This document shows positions 1-11,412 of a stretch of 64,000 nt of DNA, one piece after another. The notes beneath the pieces are model-generated. The model had not been told where the DNA came from. It did no database searches and saw only the letters and a program-made list of their open reading frames with translations. Position numbers and translations under genes: made by a program. The DNA comes from Limnanthes douglasii subsp. nivea (taxonomy: Eukaryota > Streptophyta > Magnoliopsida > Brassicales > Limnanthaceae): NCBI GenBank assembly GCA_036936605.1, contig JAUPFV010000002.1:316960893-317024892 (forward strand). The letters run 5' to 3'. How positions within the stretch are numbered: the first letter of the stretch is position 1; each line of letters opens with the position of its first letter.

Positions 1-1060
1 AGTAGCACATCTCTTCGAGGGTCGATCAACCCCTCCAAATCTTTATCCATAAAGTATACAATTGGTATATCTAACCTCCTTACTGCAATCCCACGCCGCA
101 TACGCCTTTGGGAGGTCCTTTGGTGACATAGTGTGTCCCATGTTCTTTTTTCATGTCGTTGTCTTTGACTGTGGAAGGCGCTATGTCAAAGAGGAGTATA
201 ATTTGGTGAAGTTTCGCAGTTCCTGATGTTTATTCTCGTGAGGGTGTTCGTTGACAAGTAGGTGATTATGTTCCAACACAGACATTAGTTTCGACCTTAG
301 ATTCATCCTAGTGTCGCGAGAGCAGGTTGAAATACAATTTTGTGCTCAATTCATGAAAACATAACCAAAATAGTGGGGTAAAAAATCTCCTAACTATTTG
401 AACTTTAAACATAAAGCACAAACAAGATCGAAGAACCAAATGAAATTATAATTTTTATAATTTTTCAGATGAATACTTGTATTTATTTGATGTGTTGCAT
501 TATAGTAGCTTTGATTTGTTGTTTATACTATTATGTATAACTTTCACTTATCTACAAAATGATTCAAATAACCTTATATAGTGGTCTTGATGTCTAGGCA
601 TCTTACGTAGGTGCTTCATTTTCAACTACCACCATAAAATGTCAAACGCTTTTTGCGGACGATAGTCAGACACGGCCTCCATACCATTTGGGGCTTGTTG
701 AGGGATTGTATTATCTGGATATGTTATTTATCATTAGGTCTGAATATCGGTCTTGAGGGTTGCACATAGATATTTTGTTGGCCATTTAGTCATACCTATT
801 TTTTTGGTCATTCAGCCAAGTTAGGGAGTGCACATGGATGCAACAACCGTAATAGTCAAGTCAAAGGTTGTGTTTGTGCATAATCACTCATCACAACATA
901 CTTGTCTATTTGGCCAAATTAGAGGTCGTACATCGACATGTAAACCATTTAACCACAACTAGCTAAACCATTTAACCACAACTAGCTAGTGGTGGATCAC
1001 GTTTGTGTACAATCACTCCTCACACTCTACTTGACCAAATCACGGATCGTGCATTGCCAT
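1..1060. repeat. Repeat unit U, copy 1
   Basis: Non-coding repeat of about 1 kb. It runs from a GGTCGATCAACCCCTCC segment near position 20, through a segment with the words ACACGGCCTCC and GGGGCTTGTTGAGG, to a segment with CATTTAACCACAACTAGC. Diverged copies lie at 4,325-4,949 plus 15,075-15,275, at 16,650-17,615, and at 19,010-19,555 plus 29,966-30,500. The last of these continues into the SWEET locus just as this one does, so positions 1 to about 3,755 and 29,966 to about 31,750 belong to one duplicated segment. Two of the four copies were later split by Tat elements. No gene is seen here. Confidence 0.75.
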
Positions 1061-1863
1061 GCGATATTATGTAGGGTTTCCTATCTTGCGGGGATTTACT
1101 TGGCCACCATGGCCAAATGAATCAAAGGTTCATCTACATTTTCATCTTATAAAGTTTTAATATATTATCATACTAAATTTTTTAGTTTATCAGATTTTGT
1201 TTGTAATTTCATATAATTATTGTGGTGTTTTTATTCCAAGTAGGTTTTTCTTATCATTGGTTTAATATTTTAAATTATAACCCGAATAATTGTTTTTAGA
1301 AATAAAATAATTAATTTTGTCTAAATATTAAAATTTTGGACTTGTGAACAACTAAACGAGTTGGTTATATGATTTATGCCTTGATGTTTAAAGTCTTATT
1401 CAAGTTTGGATTTGGATGAAACCTATTTTTTATACTAATTTATTTTCATTATTTAATATTTGAAACAATTATGCTTGATTGGTCAAATAAAATTAAGCAG
1501 GACAAGTTTAGAAAAAAAAAAATACATATTTCAAACTTAACTTTTAAATATATAACTTTTTTTCCTAAAAGGAATAAACTATTTACAGATTGGTCATTTG
1601 AACTGATGTAGGTAACTCTTTATCGGTCCATTCGGTAAACTTGTAGTAAATTGCATACAGAGTCTATTGCACCACGCCGGAAACGACACCCAACTCATTT
1701 GGAATCTATTTCATTTTTACAAACAAAAACAATTCATTATGTGATGATGAATAAAAATAATACATGAAACCGTGATGGTTCAAAACCTAATATCTACAAA
1801 TTACACTTTTTTATATGCATATTTCTTTTTTTTATCTTATACTCAATTTCAAGTTATAATATG

Positions 1864-2203
1864 TGATGTAGCCCAGAAAGTCCAAACAAAAGCCTTGTTT
1901 ATTTTATTTTATTTTATTCAAATATCTTATGTATTTAAATCAAATCTAATTATATTAAGATTTGATTTGATTTTATTTTATTTTAAAATATTTATTTTAT
2001 TTCCTTGTATTATAATTTAAGGTTTTGAGAAGCTATAATATAAAGCCTCATATGCCTTAAGTTATTTTAAGTTTTTGGAATAATATATTTTTTATATCTG
2101 AAAATTTTAGTCTTCGTTACCCTTAGATTAGGGTTTCATCGTGTTACCCTTGAATTAGATTTCATCTATCGTTGTTTTTTCTTCTATTTCCGCCGCATCA
2201 TCA
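1864..2203. repeat. Left LTR of TRIM-like element
   Basis: About 340 bp, TG...CA ends. It differs from the right copy by a few indels in TTTTA-rich stretches and scattered substitutions. Confidence 0.8.
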
Positions 2204-2724
2204 GTTTGGTTTGAGAGTCTCAGTTCCCGCTACGGGGCAAGCATGTTTTTGAATCTTGATTTCATCTGATTCAAGGTCTAAAGGAGAGAACAACATACGG
2301 CCATGAAGATCTCAAAGATCGTTTGGTATGCGGGAGACACACTAGGCGTTTCAATGACGATCATATTGACCTATTACTGAAGGAGTTTAAATTGGCTACC
2401 AATCGTCGAATCAAGGTAAAAATTGCTTATCGAGATGTTGTCTCAGGCTATGAAGAGGTTTTCAAAACCATTTTTTCATCAACTGGACATGGGGATGTTG
2501 TCTTCAGGCTATGAAAAGGTTTTCGAAACTATTTTTTTCCTTCAATTGGATGGCTTCAATGTGACTTCGAATAAGGAACACTCAAGCAGAATTATCTTAT
2601 TCCGATAAGGTCAACAACTATAATTCCCAATGTAACGATTGAATACATTAAAATAAATAATTTAGGTTCTTGATGGTGATGGTGCTGTGAATTTGAGGAC
2701 GAATTCTTGTCAACCAGGAAATGA

Positions 2725-3055
2725 TGATGTAGCCCAGAAATTCCAAACAAAAGTCTTGTTTATTTTATTTTATTCAAATATCTTATGTATTTAAATCAAA
2801 TCTAATTATATTAAGATTTTATTTTATTTTATTTTAGAATATTTATTTTATTTCCTTGTATTATAATTTAGGGTTTTGAGAAGGTATTATATAAAGCCTC
2901 ATATGCTTTAAGTTATTTTAAGTTTTTGAAATAATATATTTTTTATATCTGAAAATTTCAGTCTTCGCTACCCTTAGATTAGGGTTTCATCATGTTACCC
3001 TTGAATTAGGGTTTCATCTATCGTTGCTTTTTCTTCTATTTCCGCCGCGCCATCA
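2725..3055. repeat. Right LTR of TRIM-like element
   Basis: About 331 bp, direct repeat of 1,864-2,203. It is followed by GCATGACTCTAA, the resumption of the SWEET intron. Confidence 0.8.
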
Positions 3056-3759
3056 GCATGACTCTAAAAACACAATTAGGAAAAAGAAAAATCGAAGTTA
3101 CCAAAATATAGGGATCAAATCTGAGAAGTGCATAAACAGACCAATCGCATCCGTTTAGAAAATTTGTAAGTGTTAAAAAGAATGGCAAGTACTTAACACT
3201 CTTTGTGTGGATCGCTATTTTCTATCAAAGCACAACCACCAAACGTTAGAAGTAAGAAAACCTAAGATACAAAGATTTGAATTATTTTGTAGATTGAGAT
3301 GGATACATACCATGATTGTTAAAGGTGTGGTGTATATAATTATGTTAAAAACAACACAAAGGATTCCAATAAGAATAGATTTGTCTTTGGTGGTATGTAA
3401 GAATAGCACCATACATGCAATCAGTATGGCCATGAATATCACTTCGGTCGCCAAAGTTATCATGATTTTCTTCTGAAAAAATTATAAAATATGTTTAGTA
3501 TATTGTGCTTTCATATGTCAATTCGTCGAAATTTGTATATTAAATAATAAATACACAATGAAACATATAACATTGAGTTTTAATTTTAAAATAGTTTAAA
3601 ACTAATAAACAAATATTTCTGAAAATAGTTTTCTTTTTTTGAAAATTAAACATGTTTCTATATAAATGATTCTGTTATTAGAAAAATTGCTAGCGGTAAT
3701 AGATTTTACGAACCAAAAAAAACTGTATTATTATATTCCAAAATCTTTCATCTAAATTT

Positions 3760-4330
3760 TTCATAAAGAAAATATGGTACATGCATATGCGCAAGCTTAA
3801 AACCAGGTTAGGAGTGAACCATTTCAAGTTGAAGAAGCACAAATCCAGGTTGAGGATGCATAATCTAGGTTTAGAAAGAACAAATCCAGGTTGAGGATGC
3901 ATATTACCCCGTGACCGATCTTTCCTCATAGACATAATTTTTTTTATTTTTCTTTTATATTAAATTGGGACCCATGATTCGAGGGTCTTCCATTGAGAAA
4001 TGGAAGACTCCAATGCTAGGGGGCAGATATATTCTCGCTCGGGCCAGAATTTGCAGCTTAAGGAACTTTAATCGCATCTTTATAGGCTACCCATGATATC
4101 TCTTTATTATTCATACTTCATCCTGTATTATGTATCCCATGCATTGATGGTAAGGTGAGGGAGTTACATTGAAGTTAAAAAACCAGGGCTTGCCTAAAAT
4201 GAGGTTATAAGCGGACGAAGAATCGAGCACTAGAAATTCTGCAACTTTAGTCTTAGTCCATTTTCTGATTCCTACCAAAATTTCCAATACCGTCTTTCAC
4301 AAAGGTATCATAACCGCATCCATCGTTGGA
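3760..4330 (-). mobile_element. Decayed Ty3/gypsy remnant (protease region)
   Basis: On the minus strand, 4,150-4,325 reads through interruptions as the end of a Tat-type protease: VEFLV-like strand, SSAYNLILGKPW, then NVTPSPYHQC. This corresponds to the YNAILGRSWL...STVHQCLK segment of elements A and B. The adjoining 3,765-3,950 carries the word GAGGATGCATAATCTAGG shared with 16,110-16,260, 18,450-18,560 and 43,675-43,800. It is therefore one of several copies of an old minus-strand gypsy element. No frame is open. It abuts the truncated SWEET copy at about 3,755. Confidence 0.6.
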
Positions 4331-4949
4331 AAGTCCTTTGGTTACATAGTGTGTCCCACATCCTTTCTTTTCATGTTTTCTTCTTTGATAATGGAACACG
4401 CTATGTCAAATAAGACAATATTTCAAGGAATTTTCGCAGTTTCTGGTATTTATTCTTGTGGGGGTTGAAAAGTAGGTGATCTTGTTCTGGCGTAGACGTT
4501 AATCTCTACTTAGATTCACCCTAGTGTTGCAAGAGCGGGTTGAGATATAAGAATGCACTAAGTTCCTGCGAACATAACCAAATTAGCGGGATAAAAACTC
4601 TACTAACTAATTAAACATAACACATAAAATACAAACAAGATTGAAGAGACAAATGAAATAAGAATATTTCAAAGTCTTTAAATGAACATCTTGGACAAGT
4701 GCTTCATTTTGCAGCATCTCCATACAATGTCAGACGCTTTATGCGTACGATGTCGGACACGGTCTCCGTACCATTCGGAGCTCGGTGGGAGATTGCACTG
4801 TCTGACTATGCTACCTATGTTTAGTTCTGCATATCAGTCTTGACGGTTGCGCATAGGTATTTTATTAGCCATATAGTCATACAAATTATGTTTGTTATTC
4901 AACCAAGCAGGCAGTGCGCATGGATACAACCATTTGTTGGGACACACTT
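4325..4949. repeat. Repeat unit U, copy 2 (left part)
   Basis: Same non-coding repeat as 1-1,060, ending CCATTTGTTGGGACACACTT. Element A splits it at CACTT, and the copy resumes at 15,075 with CACTTAACTGTAAT. Unsplit copies read ACACTTAA or GCACTTAACC at the same place (about 30,290 and 17,420), which gives the empty site. Confidence 0.8.
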
Positions 4950-5332
4950 TGATAAAGAGAGGAAAATACAGGTGTCTAGCATGTAATTTAGCCTATAAAT
5001 AAGGTCAAAGTCCATGTATTTAGTGGCTAAGGACTAAGGTAAAGCACACATAAGAAATGAGGGACTTAAGTGATAGTCCCCTAGAGCTTGTTTGTAAATA
5101 GTAAAATAGTGGGGTAAGAAATCCACTCTTATAATGGTAAACATGTAATTTCACCCTCTACCTCTTTTCCTATATAAAGGACATTCCCTTTTGGGAAAAT
5201 GGGTCAATGTTTGATCAATAATTACAACATGTATTCCTTTTGTCTCTTTCATTTCTAGTAATTCACTTTCATTGTCACATCACACAAACATCTTCGCTCT
5301 TGAGTCTCACTAAAGATTCTTTGAGCTCATCA
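4950..5332 (+). repeat. 5' LTR of element A
   Basis: 383 bp, TGATAAAG...GCTCATCA. A TATATAAAGG box at 5,171-5,180 is the likely core promoter for the full-length transcript. The 3' LTR is 28 bp longer because of an extra segment near 15,010-15,040. Confidence 0.92.
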
Positions 5333-5352
5333 GTGGCATCGTTTGTGGGAAC
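5333..5352 (+). promoter_or_regulatory. Primer-binding site of element A
   Basis: TGGCATCGTTTGTGGGAACC starts one base after the LTR. It resembles the TGGCGYCGTCTGTGGGAA sites of plant Tat-type elements. I could not check which tRNA it pairs with. Confidence 0.7.
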
Positions 5353-5407
5353 CGTTTGGTACCCAGAATTAATTTTCTAAAACCTTGAAAATAAAAAATA
5401 AAAAATT

Positions 5408-7077
5408 ATGGATACAGAAATGCGTGGAGAGATCGAGACTAATCCGACCAAAGATTTAGTTGGTATTGAGTCTGAAGACCATCTGATGGAAGACCATGTC
5501 ACGAACGAGGGCAATGCTCCGAATCGGCGTGCAGAGAAACTTTTAGAGGAGTCAGTTCTGGTCGCCAGATGTAAAGAGTTGTTGGAAGACATCAAAATAT
5601 TAAATGCTGAAAGGGATGCTATGGTGGCAAGAACGAAAAGGGTCAGATCCGAGGTCCGACAAGAGAAGGATGAGGCCGACCACATCCAAGATATTGTTAT
5701 ACCCAAAGAGAGCCGACGTCGGAAAATCCATCGGTATTCTAAAAGACGTGCTAGATCCGAGCAAAAGTATGAGTCGTCGAGTCAAGCTAATACACTTCGT
5801 TGAGCTCCGATAATTATTCTTCTTCGGAGATTGACTCGAGGTATAAGGTCGATCGAAGGCACAAAGATCTGAGGAAGCATAAGCATACGCATCGGACTAG
5901 TAGGAGAATGAGTGATTCGAGGAAGAAAGATGATGCTGGTAAAAGAAAAATGCACTCCGAGGACCATGTTACTACTCAGAGACAAACTCAATATGATAGC
6001 TATCAACAAGATTACAGAGTCAGTAACTATTTTACTCTCCAACCGAAGATTGGTTGTACCCAGCCACCAATGACGGTCCGGGGGGAAGTACATACAAGGT
6101 CGGACATAAGTGAAGGTCGTCACCTCTATCCCCTAAAATTCTTTCTGGTCACCTTCCTAAATGGTTTCATATTTCCAAGATAGATAAGTTCGATGGGACT
6201 CAGGACCCGGACAACCATATCAAACAGTTCAAGAACTTCATGATTAACTATGATGACGACGACAAGTTTCTGTGTAGAGCTTTCTCTCAGACGTTCAAGA
6301 ACGCTGTTTCTAAGTGGTATAACCGACTGCCTCAAGGGTGTATAAATAATTTTGATATGTTCCGGAGCATGTTCCGACAACACTTCGTCGGGACCAAGAA
6401 ATTTCGTGCTAACGGTGACACCATCATTTACTGTCGAAAAAAGATCAGAGAAAGTTTGAAAGAGTATACCAAGCGATTCATCCTGGTCAAGACGGACATG
6501 GAGTACTGCGAGGACAAAGTTGCGTTGGCTACCTTCTGGATGGGTCTTTTCTGGGGGTAATGAAGGATAATGTTGTAGAAACACAAGCGATGACATTTGG
6601 AGCTTTGTTAGACCAGATAGAAAAAATAATTTTAGTCGTGGAAACCAGGGCCTCAGGGATAGATTTCATGTCTCAGTTCTATCAGGATCCGAACTTAGCT
6701 AGAGCAAGTACGAAAATGGTGAATGTCCAGCCTCAAGTCACTCAACCGACTACAAATGTCCGACCGCGCGCCAGACAGTTCAAGCAACGAACCAGACCCC
6801 TCAGCGGGTGATTCAGAACCAACAGTATCACCAGGCGGGTCCGGCAGTTCAACCGTATGTCCGACCTACCTCAAATAGATGGGTCCGACCAGCTCACTAT
6901 GTTGAATTAACTGAGTGTGTCTCCACGATCTTTGAAAAGGCACGTGCAAACGTGAACTTCCGCAAACCCTTTCCTCTTCAGACTCCGAAGGAACACGGAA
7001 AAAACAAATACTGCCAGTTCCATGACCAAATTGGGCATCACACTAAGGATTGTGTGGCTTTGAAGAAAGAGGTCTAA
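5408..7077 (+). pseudogene. gag: gag of element A (broken)
   Basis: Nucleocapsid/capsid polyprotein that packages the element's RNA in cytoplasmic particles. The ATG at 5,408 opens a charged, partly coiled-coil N-terminus (131 codons). A frameshift near 5,795 moves to a basic, Arg/Ser/His-rich stretch (5,800-6,183). Another moves to the capsid domain (about 6,181-6,560) with the motifs KWYNRLPQGCINNFD and RESLKEYTKRF. After a further break comes a Gln/Pro linker and then a CHHC zinc knuckle (CQFHDQIGHHTKDC) at about 7,008-7,050. The TAA at 7,075-7,077 lies between gag and protease and may be a mutation, since the homologous residues run on in B. At least three frameshifts are present. Confidence 0.88.
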
Positions 7078-7080
7078 TAC

Positions 7081-7965
7081 TTGATAGAAAATGGAAAATT
7101 GGTTGACTTTATCAAAAAGAATACCGCAGTGGTGCCCAAACAAGAAGTCGCTCCGAGACAAGATGATACCATAATGATTTCCGACATGATTGAAGAAGAA
7201 TTTCTAGATGATTTTGATGTGGCAACAGAGTACCTTGATCCGAAGACGGGCAGGAATAGCGTGAACATGTTCGAGGAGATAATCCCCCGAGGAAAGGTCA
7301 GTGACTTATGTTCATTTTTTGAGTCACTAACTATTTTTGGGAGATATACAGTGGCAGGAATATCAAACTACGCAAGGAAGAGGCATATCGTTAGTCTGGC
7401 AACGCAGTTGGAGGCGGGTGCCTCATCACACCTTCATTGGAACCCATCACCAATCATTTTCTTCGAGGATGACGACATGAGGGAAGTTGTTGGTCCGCAT
7501 GAAGATGCCGTGGTAATCGGAGCTGAGATAGCCAGAAACGAGATAAGAAAGATTCTGATTGACACGGGCAGTTCCGCCAATATCATGTTCATGACAACCT
7601 ACAATAAGATAACCAATCCTCCAACTATCCTACGATCCGAAAGGACGATAGTGGGATTTACCGGCGCTACCGCAGACGTCGTCGGAGAGTTCGAGGGAAT
7701 GGTGGAGCTGAGCAGAGGACCATTCAAGAAAATAGTGACAGTACTATTCATTGTAATTGATGCACCCATGTCGTACGACGCAATCTTCGGAAGGTCATGG
7801 TTGTCTAATATGCATGTTGTGCCATCCACGGTCCACCAATGCTTGAAGTACGTAGTGGGAAGTAACATCGGAACTGTAAGATCAAGTCATAAAATGGCTA
7901 GAGAATGCTACAAAGCAGCATTGGCCCCCAAACAGTTGAAGGGGGTTAGATCCAAAAAAGAATAG
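7081..7965 (+). pseudogene. pro: Aspartic protease region of element A
   Basis: Open for 294 codons. It cleaves the polyprotein during particle maturation. The active-site loop is DTGSSANIMF at about 7,561-7,590, intact, unlike B and C where Gly is replaced by Arg. Downstream come the flap/strand segment (YDAIFGRSWL) and STVHQCLKYVV, which is typical of Tat proteases. It follows gag in the same frame after one TAA. The TAG at 7,963-7,965 ends this stretch, and the RT linker follows. Of all protease copies in the window this one is the best preserved. Confidence 0.9.
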
Positions 7966-8028
7966 CAGTCAGAGGGGCCTCCTTCGGATTCCAATCTTGT
8001 TGATGATCTGAGGGAGTCCTCTAGATTC

Positions 8029-9482
8029 ATGGTCCCTGATGAAGCTTTTGAGGATCATGTGTTTGTTCTTGGAAATAGTCTTAAGATAGGAACGAGATTA
8101 TCGCCTGAGGTAAAAGAAGGCTTAATCAGATTTCTTTCAACCAAATTACATCTGTTTACGTGGTGTACAGAGGACGTTACAAGAGTACCAGAAGAAGTCA
8201 TCTGTCGTAGATTGGCCATTCGGAACAGCATTCGACCGATCATTCAGAAGCGAAGATCTTTTCCCAAGAAAAAACGGAAGCGATAATGGCAGAAGTGGGC
8301 CGGTTAACGAAAGTAGGCCACATCCGCGAATCACAATATCCGTTATGGACCGCCAACCCAGTGTTAGTAAAAAAGAAGAACGACAAGTGGCGGATGTGTG
8401 TGGATTTCACCGATTTGAATAGATTCTGCCGTAAGGATCCTTTCCCGGTTCCAAGAATAGACCAGCTTGTGGATTCGACATCCGGAAATCGTTTACTGTC
8501 TTTTATGGATGCGTATGCTGAATACAATCAAATCTGGATGGATCAGAGGGATCATGAGAGCACGACTTTCATTACTGGAAGAGGTCTACATTGCTACTGA
8601 GTCATGCCGCTCGGACTAAAGAATGCGGGGCCAACACACCAGCGGTTGGTGAACAAGGCGTTCGAAAGTCAGATTGGCAGAAATGTGGAAGTTTATATTG
8701 ATGACATGTTAGTTAAAATCCTGAGAGATGAAGATCATTTGGCTGACCTAGAATAAAATTTCGTTAATCTGGCTAAGATAAATCTCAAGTTGAACCCGGA
8801 AAAGTGCACGTTTGGAGTAAGATCTTGAAAGTTCTTAGGCTATACAGTCAGTGAGCAGGGCAACGAGGCAGATCCGGTGCAGTTAAATGCTTTATGCACT
8901 ATGGATCCGCCTAGAACTATCAGGGAGGTGCAAATTTTAATTGGAAGGTTGGCTGCTCTAAACAGATTGATATCCAGATTGTCAGACAAATGTTCTCCTT
9001 TCTTCCAAGTACTAAGGAAATCGAACTGACTCGACTGGACCCAAGAATGTTCTGATGCTTTCAATCAAATCAAACAACATTTGTCATGCCTAGAAATACT
9101 GACAAAACCAAATCCGGGTGAGAAACTGTTCCTATACTTAGCAGTATCAGACTTTGCGGTCAGTTCGGTTTTAGTCCGAGAAGAATCAAACCTTCTAATG
9201 CCAGTTTATTACGTAAGCAAAAGCCTCTTAGATGCAGAGAAGCGATACCTTAAGCTAGAAAAGGTAGCACTTGCTCTAGTAACATCGGCTCGAAAGATGA
9301 GGCCCTACTTCCAAGCTTATATGGTAGTGGGACGAACATCGTATCCCTTAAAAAATATGTTACAAAGACCTGATGTTTCTGGAAGGATGACTAAGTGGTC
9401 GGTGGAACTTGGGGATTTCGATATCGAGTTCGAACCACGAACGGCGATCAAAGCGCAAACACTAGCTGATTTTTTGGTATAA
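8029..9482 (+). pseudogene. pol: Reverse transcriptase and first RNase H of element A
   Basis: Copies element RNA into cDNA and degrades the RNA strand. A linker (8,029-8,286, PEVKEGLIRFL) leads into RT motifs RMCVDFTDLNR (about 8,395), LLSFMDAYAEYNQI and the catalytic YIDD at about 8,695-8,706. Then come FLGY and the LNRLISRL thumb, and the Ty3-type RNase H (about 9,081-9,482) with YLAVSDFAVSSVLVRE, YVSKSLLDAEKRY and ELGDFDIEFEPR. In-frame stops sit near 8,600 (TGA where related copies have a sense codon), 8,755, 8,826 and 9,028, and a frameshift near 8,285 separates linker and RT. Not functional as it stands. Confidence 0.9.
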
Positions 9483-9521
9483 TTTCATTCTTACAGGGAC
9501 ATGGTGGACATGGAAGAATAA

Positions 9522-10016
9522 AAATCTGACTCTGAGTGGCAAGTCCGAACCGATGGGGATTCTAGCTCATCCGGATGTGGATCAGGTGTGCAATTAACTT
9601 CCCCGGATGGCATCGCAATGTACCAAGCAATTCGACTCAGTTTTCAAGCATAAAAAAAGGAGGCAGAGTATGAAGCAGCCATGGCCGGATTACAACTTGC
9701 AAACATTTTTGGGGCTAAATGGGTCAAGTTGATCAGTGATTCTCAACTTCTGGTGAATCATGCCCTCGAACGTTCGGAAGCAAGAAAAGATCATCTGGTG
9801 AAGTATCTGGGAATTTTGAAAGCTATAACTTTGGAGTTCGAAGACGTCCGATTTGAACATGTTCACAGGGTAGGAAACTCAGTGGCTGATTCCTTGGCCA
9901 AGGCATCTTACTCAAAGAAGTATCCATGGATAGTGACTCAAGAAAATTCGTCTATAACCAAGGGATCTGAAGCAAGGGAAGGTAGCATCGAAGCATTCCA
10001 GATATCCACAATTTAA
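9522..10016 (+). pseudogene. Second, archaeal-type RNase H of element A
   Basis: A second RNase H fold after the Ty3-type one, a known trait of the Tat lineage. It starts VRTDGDSSSSGCGSGV (first catalytic Asp present; the next Gly is Asp here), then EAEYEAAMAGLQLA (Glu), then ISDSQLLVNHALE (Asp), then the VADSLAKASY end (last Asp). A stop (TAA in AAGCATAAAAAAAGG) near 9,650 splits it. It lies 40 bp after the first RNase H and just before the integrase zinc region. Confidence 0.85.
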
Positions 10017-11260
10017 CAAAAGACTGGAGAAGCAAAATACAAGATTTCTTAGTCCATGACATGCTTCCCGTTGACAAAGTCAGAGCCAAGAGAATACGCT
10101 CCAAGGCCTACGGATACGTTGTCCTCGGAGATGTGTTGTATAGATGATCTTTTAGTTGTCTCTTACTTTGCTGTCTAAGGAAGGATGAATCACAGCTAGT
10201 ACTCTCCGAACTGTACGATGGGGAAGGCTCTGCCCACTGCAGATACAAAACACTGATACGAAGAGTTTTTCTAGTAGGATACTATTGGCCGTCCCTCTCG
10301 GCGGACGCCAAAGAGATAGTGCATACATGTGACACTTGTTAGCAGTTTGCCAATTCGATCCACCTACCTGGGGTACCTCTAGAGTCAATATCAGAATCTC
10401 TCCATTTCGACCAATGGGGAATAGATTTGGTCGGACCACTTCCTATGGCTTCAGGGGGAAGTCAATCAATCATCGTTGCTGTGGACTATTTTTGCAAGTG
10501 GGTGGAAACAGAACCATTAGCAGGAACGGGGGAAAAAGATGTAATCAAATTTATCATCTCTAATATCTGCTGCCGTTTTGGCATACCTAGGAAGATTACG
10601 ATGGATAACGGCCCCCAGTTTGATAACAGTAAAATGAGAGCTTTCTGCCCTTCCAAGGGGATACAACAATGTTTCTCGACACCGTTCCACCCCCAAGCGA
10701 ACGGTCAGGTCGAAGTAACCAATCGAACAGTCTTGGACGGTCTAAGAAATAATTTAGAGGGTAAAGCGGGGAAGTGTCCGGACTACCTACAAAAAGTGTT
10801 ATGGGCTTACATGACTATTCCTCGGACAGCAACGCACAAGTCGCCTTTCGCACTTGTATACGGAATGGAAGCAGTGGTGCCATCGGAAACAATGTTCCCA
10901 TCTTTCCGATTGAGTGAATATTTCGAGGAGGTGAATAACAAAAGAAAACGCACAGAGCTCGATCTGATAGAAGAAAAGCGACGAAAGGCACAACTGAATT
11001 CTTTACACTATCAAACGTTAATGACAAGCCGTTATTTGTCAAAGGTCAGAAGAAGAGAATTTGAGGTGGGAGACAGGGTCCTAAGAAAAGTCTTCCTGCA
11101 CACAAAAGACAAGAGACTTGGAAAACTCGCCCCAAATTGGGAAGGTCCATATAGAATCACGAGGAAGTTAAAACCGGGGACATATAGATTGAAAGATAAA
11201 GAAGGAAGAGATCTTCCCCATCCGTGGAACATTGAGCACCCAAAAGCTTATTTAGTTTGA
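10017..11260 (+). pseudogene. int: Integrase of element A
   Basis: Inserts cDNA into the genome. N-terminal zinc region: LYDGEGSAHC, GYYWPSL and CDTC at about 10,205-10,340, with TAG directly after CDTC. Core: first Asp in GIDLVGPLPM, second in TMDNGPQFDN, Glu in GQVEVTNRTVLDG, so the D-D-E triad is complete. C-terminal part: WAYMTIPRTATHKSPF, LRKVFLHTKDKRLGKLAPNWEGPY and KPGTYRLKD, ending at 11,260 with no chromodomain. The last 277 codons (10,427-11,260) are uninterrupted. A stop near 10,145 and the TAG near 10,338 break the upstream part. Confidence 0.92.
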
Positions 11261-11305
11261 TTGAGTGATATGTAAATATTATCTTTAACAGTCTATGTAA
11301 GTTCC

Positions 11306-11358
11306 GGTGGCATACTCTTTCCTACCCTGGTGGCGCAGGAAGGGTTTAATAAGGTGCC
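11306..11358 (+). other. Conserved non-coding block after integrase, element A
   Basis: CATACTCTTTCCTACCCTGG followed by TGGCGCAGGAAGGG and TTTAATAAGGTGCC. It starts 46 nt after the integrase stop. The same block occurs at the same spacing in B (23,766-23,817) and C (60,696-60,748). TTTCCT and AGGAA(G) can pair around a 13-nt loop. The role is unknown; the 3' end or stop of converging transcripts is one possibility. Confidence 0.75.
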
Positions 11359-11412
11359 TAAATAGCCAGCTTATATATCAAATCTTATTTCCTTCTTTAA
11401 AAACGAGACTAA

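Larger units (their letters stand above)
1864..3055. mobile_element. TRIM-like non-autonomous LTR retrotransposon in a SWEET pseudogene intron
   Basis: Two direct repeats (1,864-2,203 and 2,725-3,055) starting TGATGTAGCCCAGAAA and ending CATCA enclose about 520 bp with no gag or pol. The flanks are ATATG on the left and GCATG on the right. The undisturbed paralogous intron reads GTATGACTC near 31,056, so this fits a 5-bp target duplication with mutations. Total length is about 1.19 kb, typical of terminal-repeat retrotransposons in miniature. The internal part begins near 2,204 with TTTGGTTTGAGAGTC, which may be a decayed initiator-Met primer-binding site. It also holds a short duplicated segment (about 2,430-2,475 and 2,490-2,537). 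The small ORFs inside match nothing I know. Confidence 0.8.
1583..3472 (-). pseudogene. 5'-truncated SWEET sugar transporter pseudogene
   Basis: Last three exons of a SWEET (MtN3/saliva) transporter, paralogous to the intact gene at 30,781-32,323. Exon 4 (3,311-3,472) and exon 5 (3,102-3,221) are open, keep canonical splice sites and sit exactly 28,000 bp from their counterparts. They encode the [13 protein letters not shown] and [10 protein letters not shown] motifs. Exon 6 (1,583-1,705) starts IPNELG but has an in-frame TAG at 1,664-1,666. Similarity to the paralogue stops near 3,755, where gypsy-derived repeat begins, so exons 1-3 are missing. The last intron is lengthened by an LTR element at 1,864-3,055. 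What is left would lack the first transmembrane triple-helix bundle, so I call it non-functional. Confidence 0.9.
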
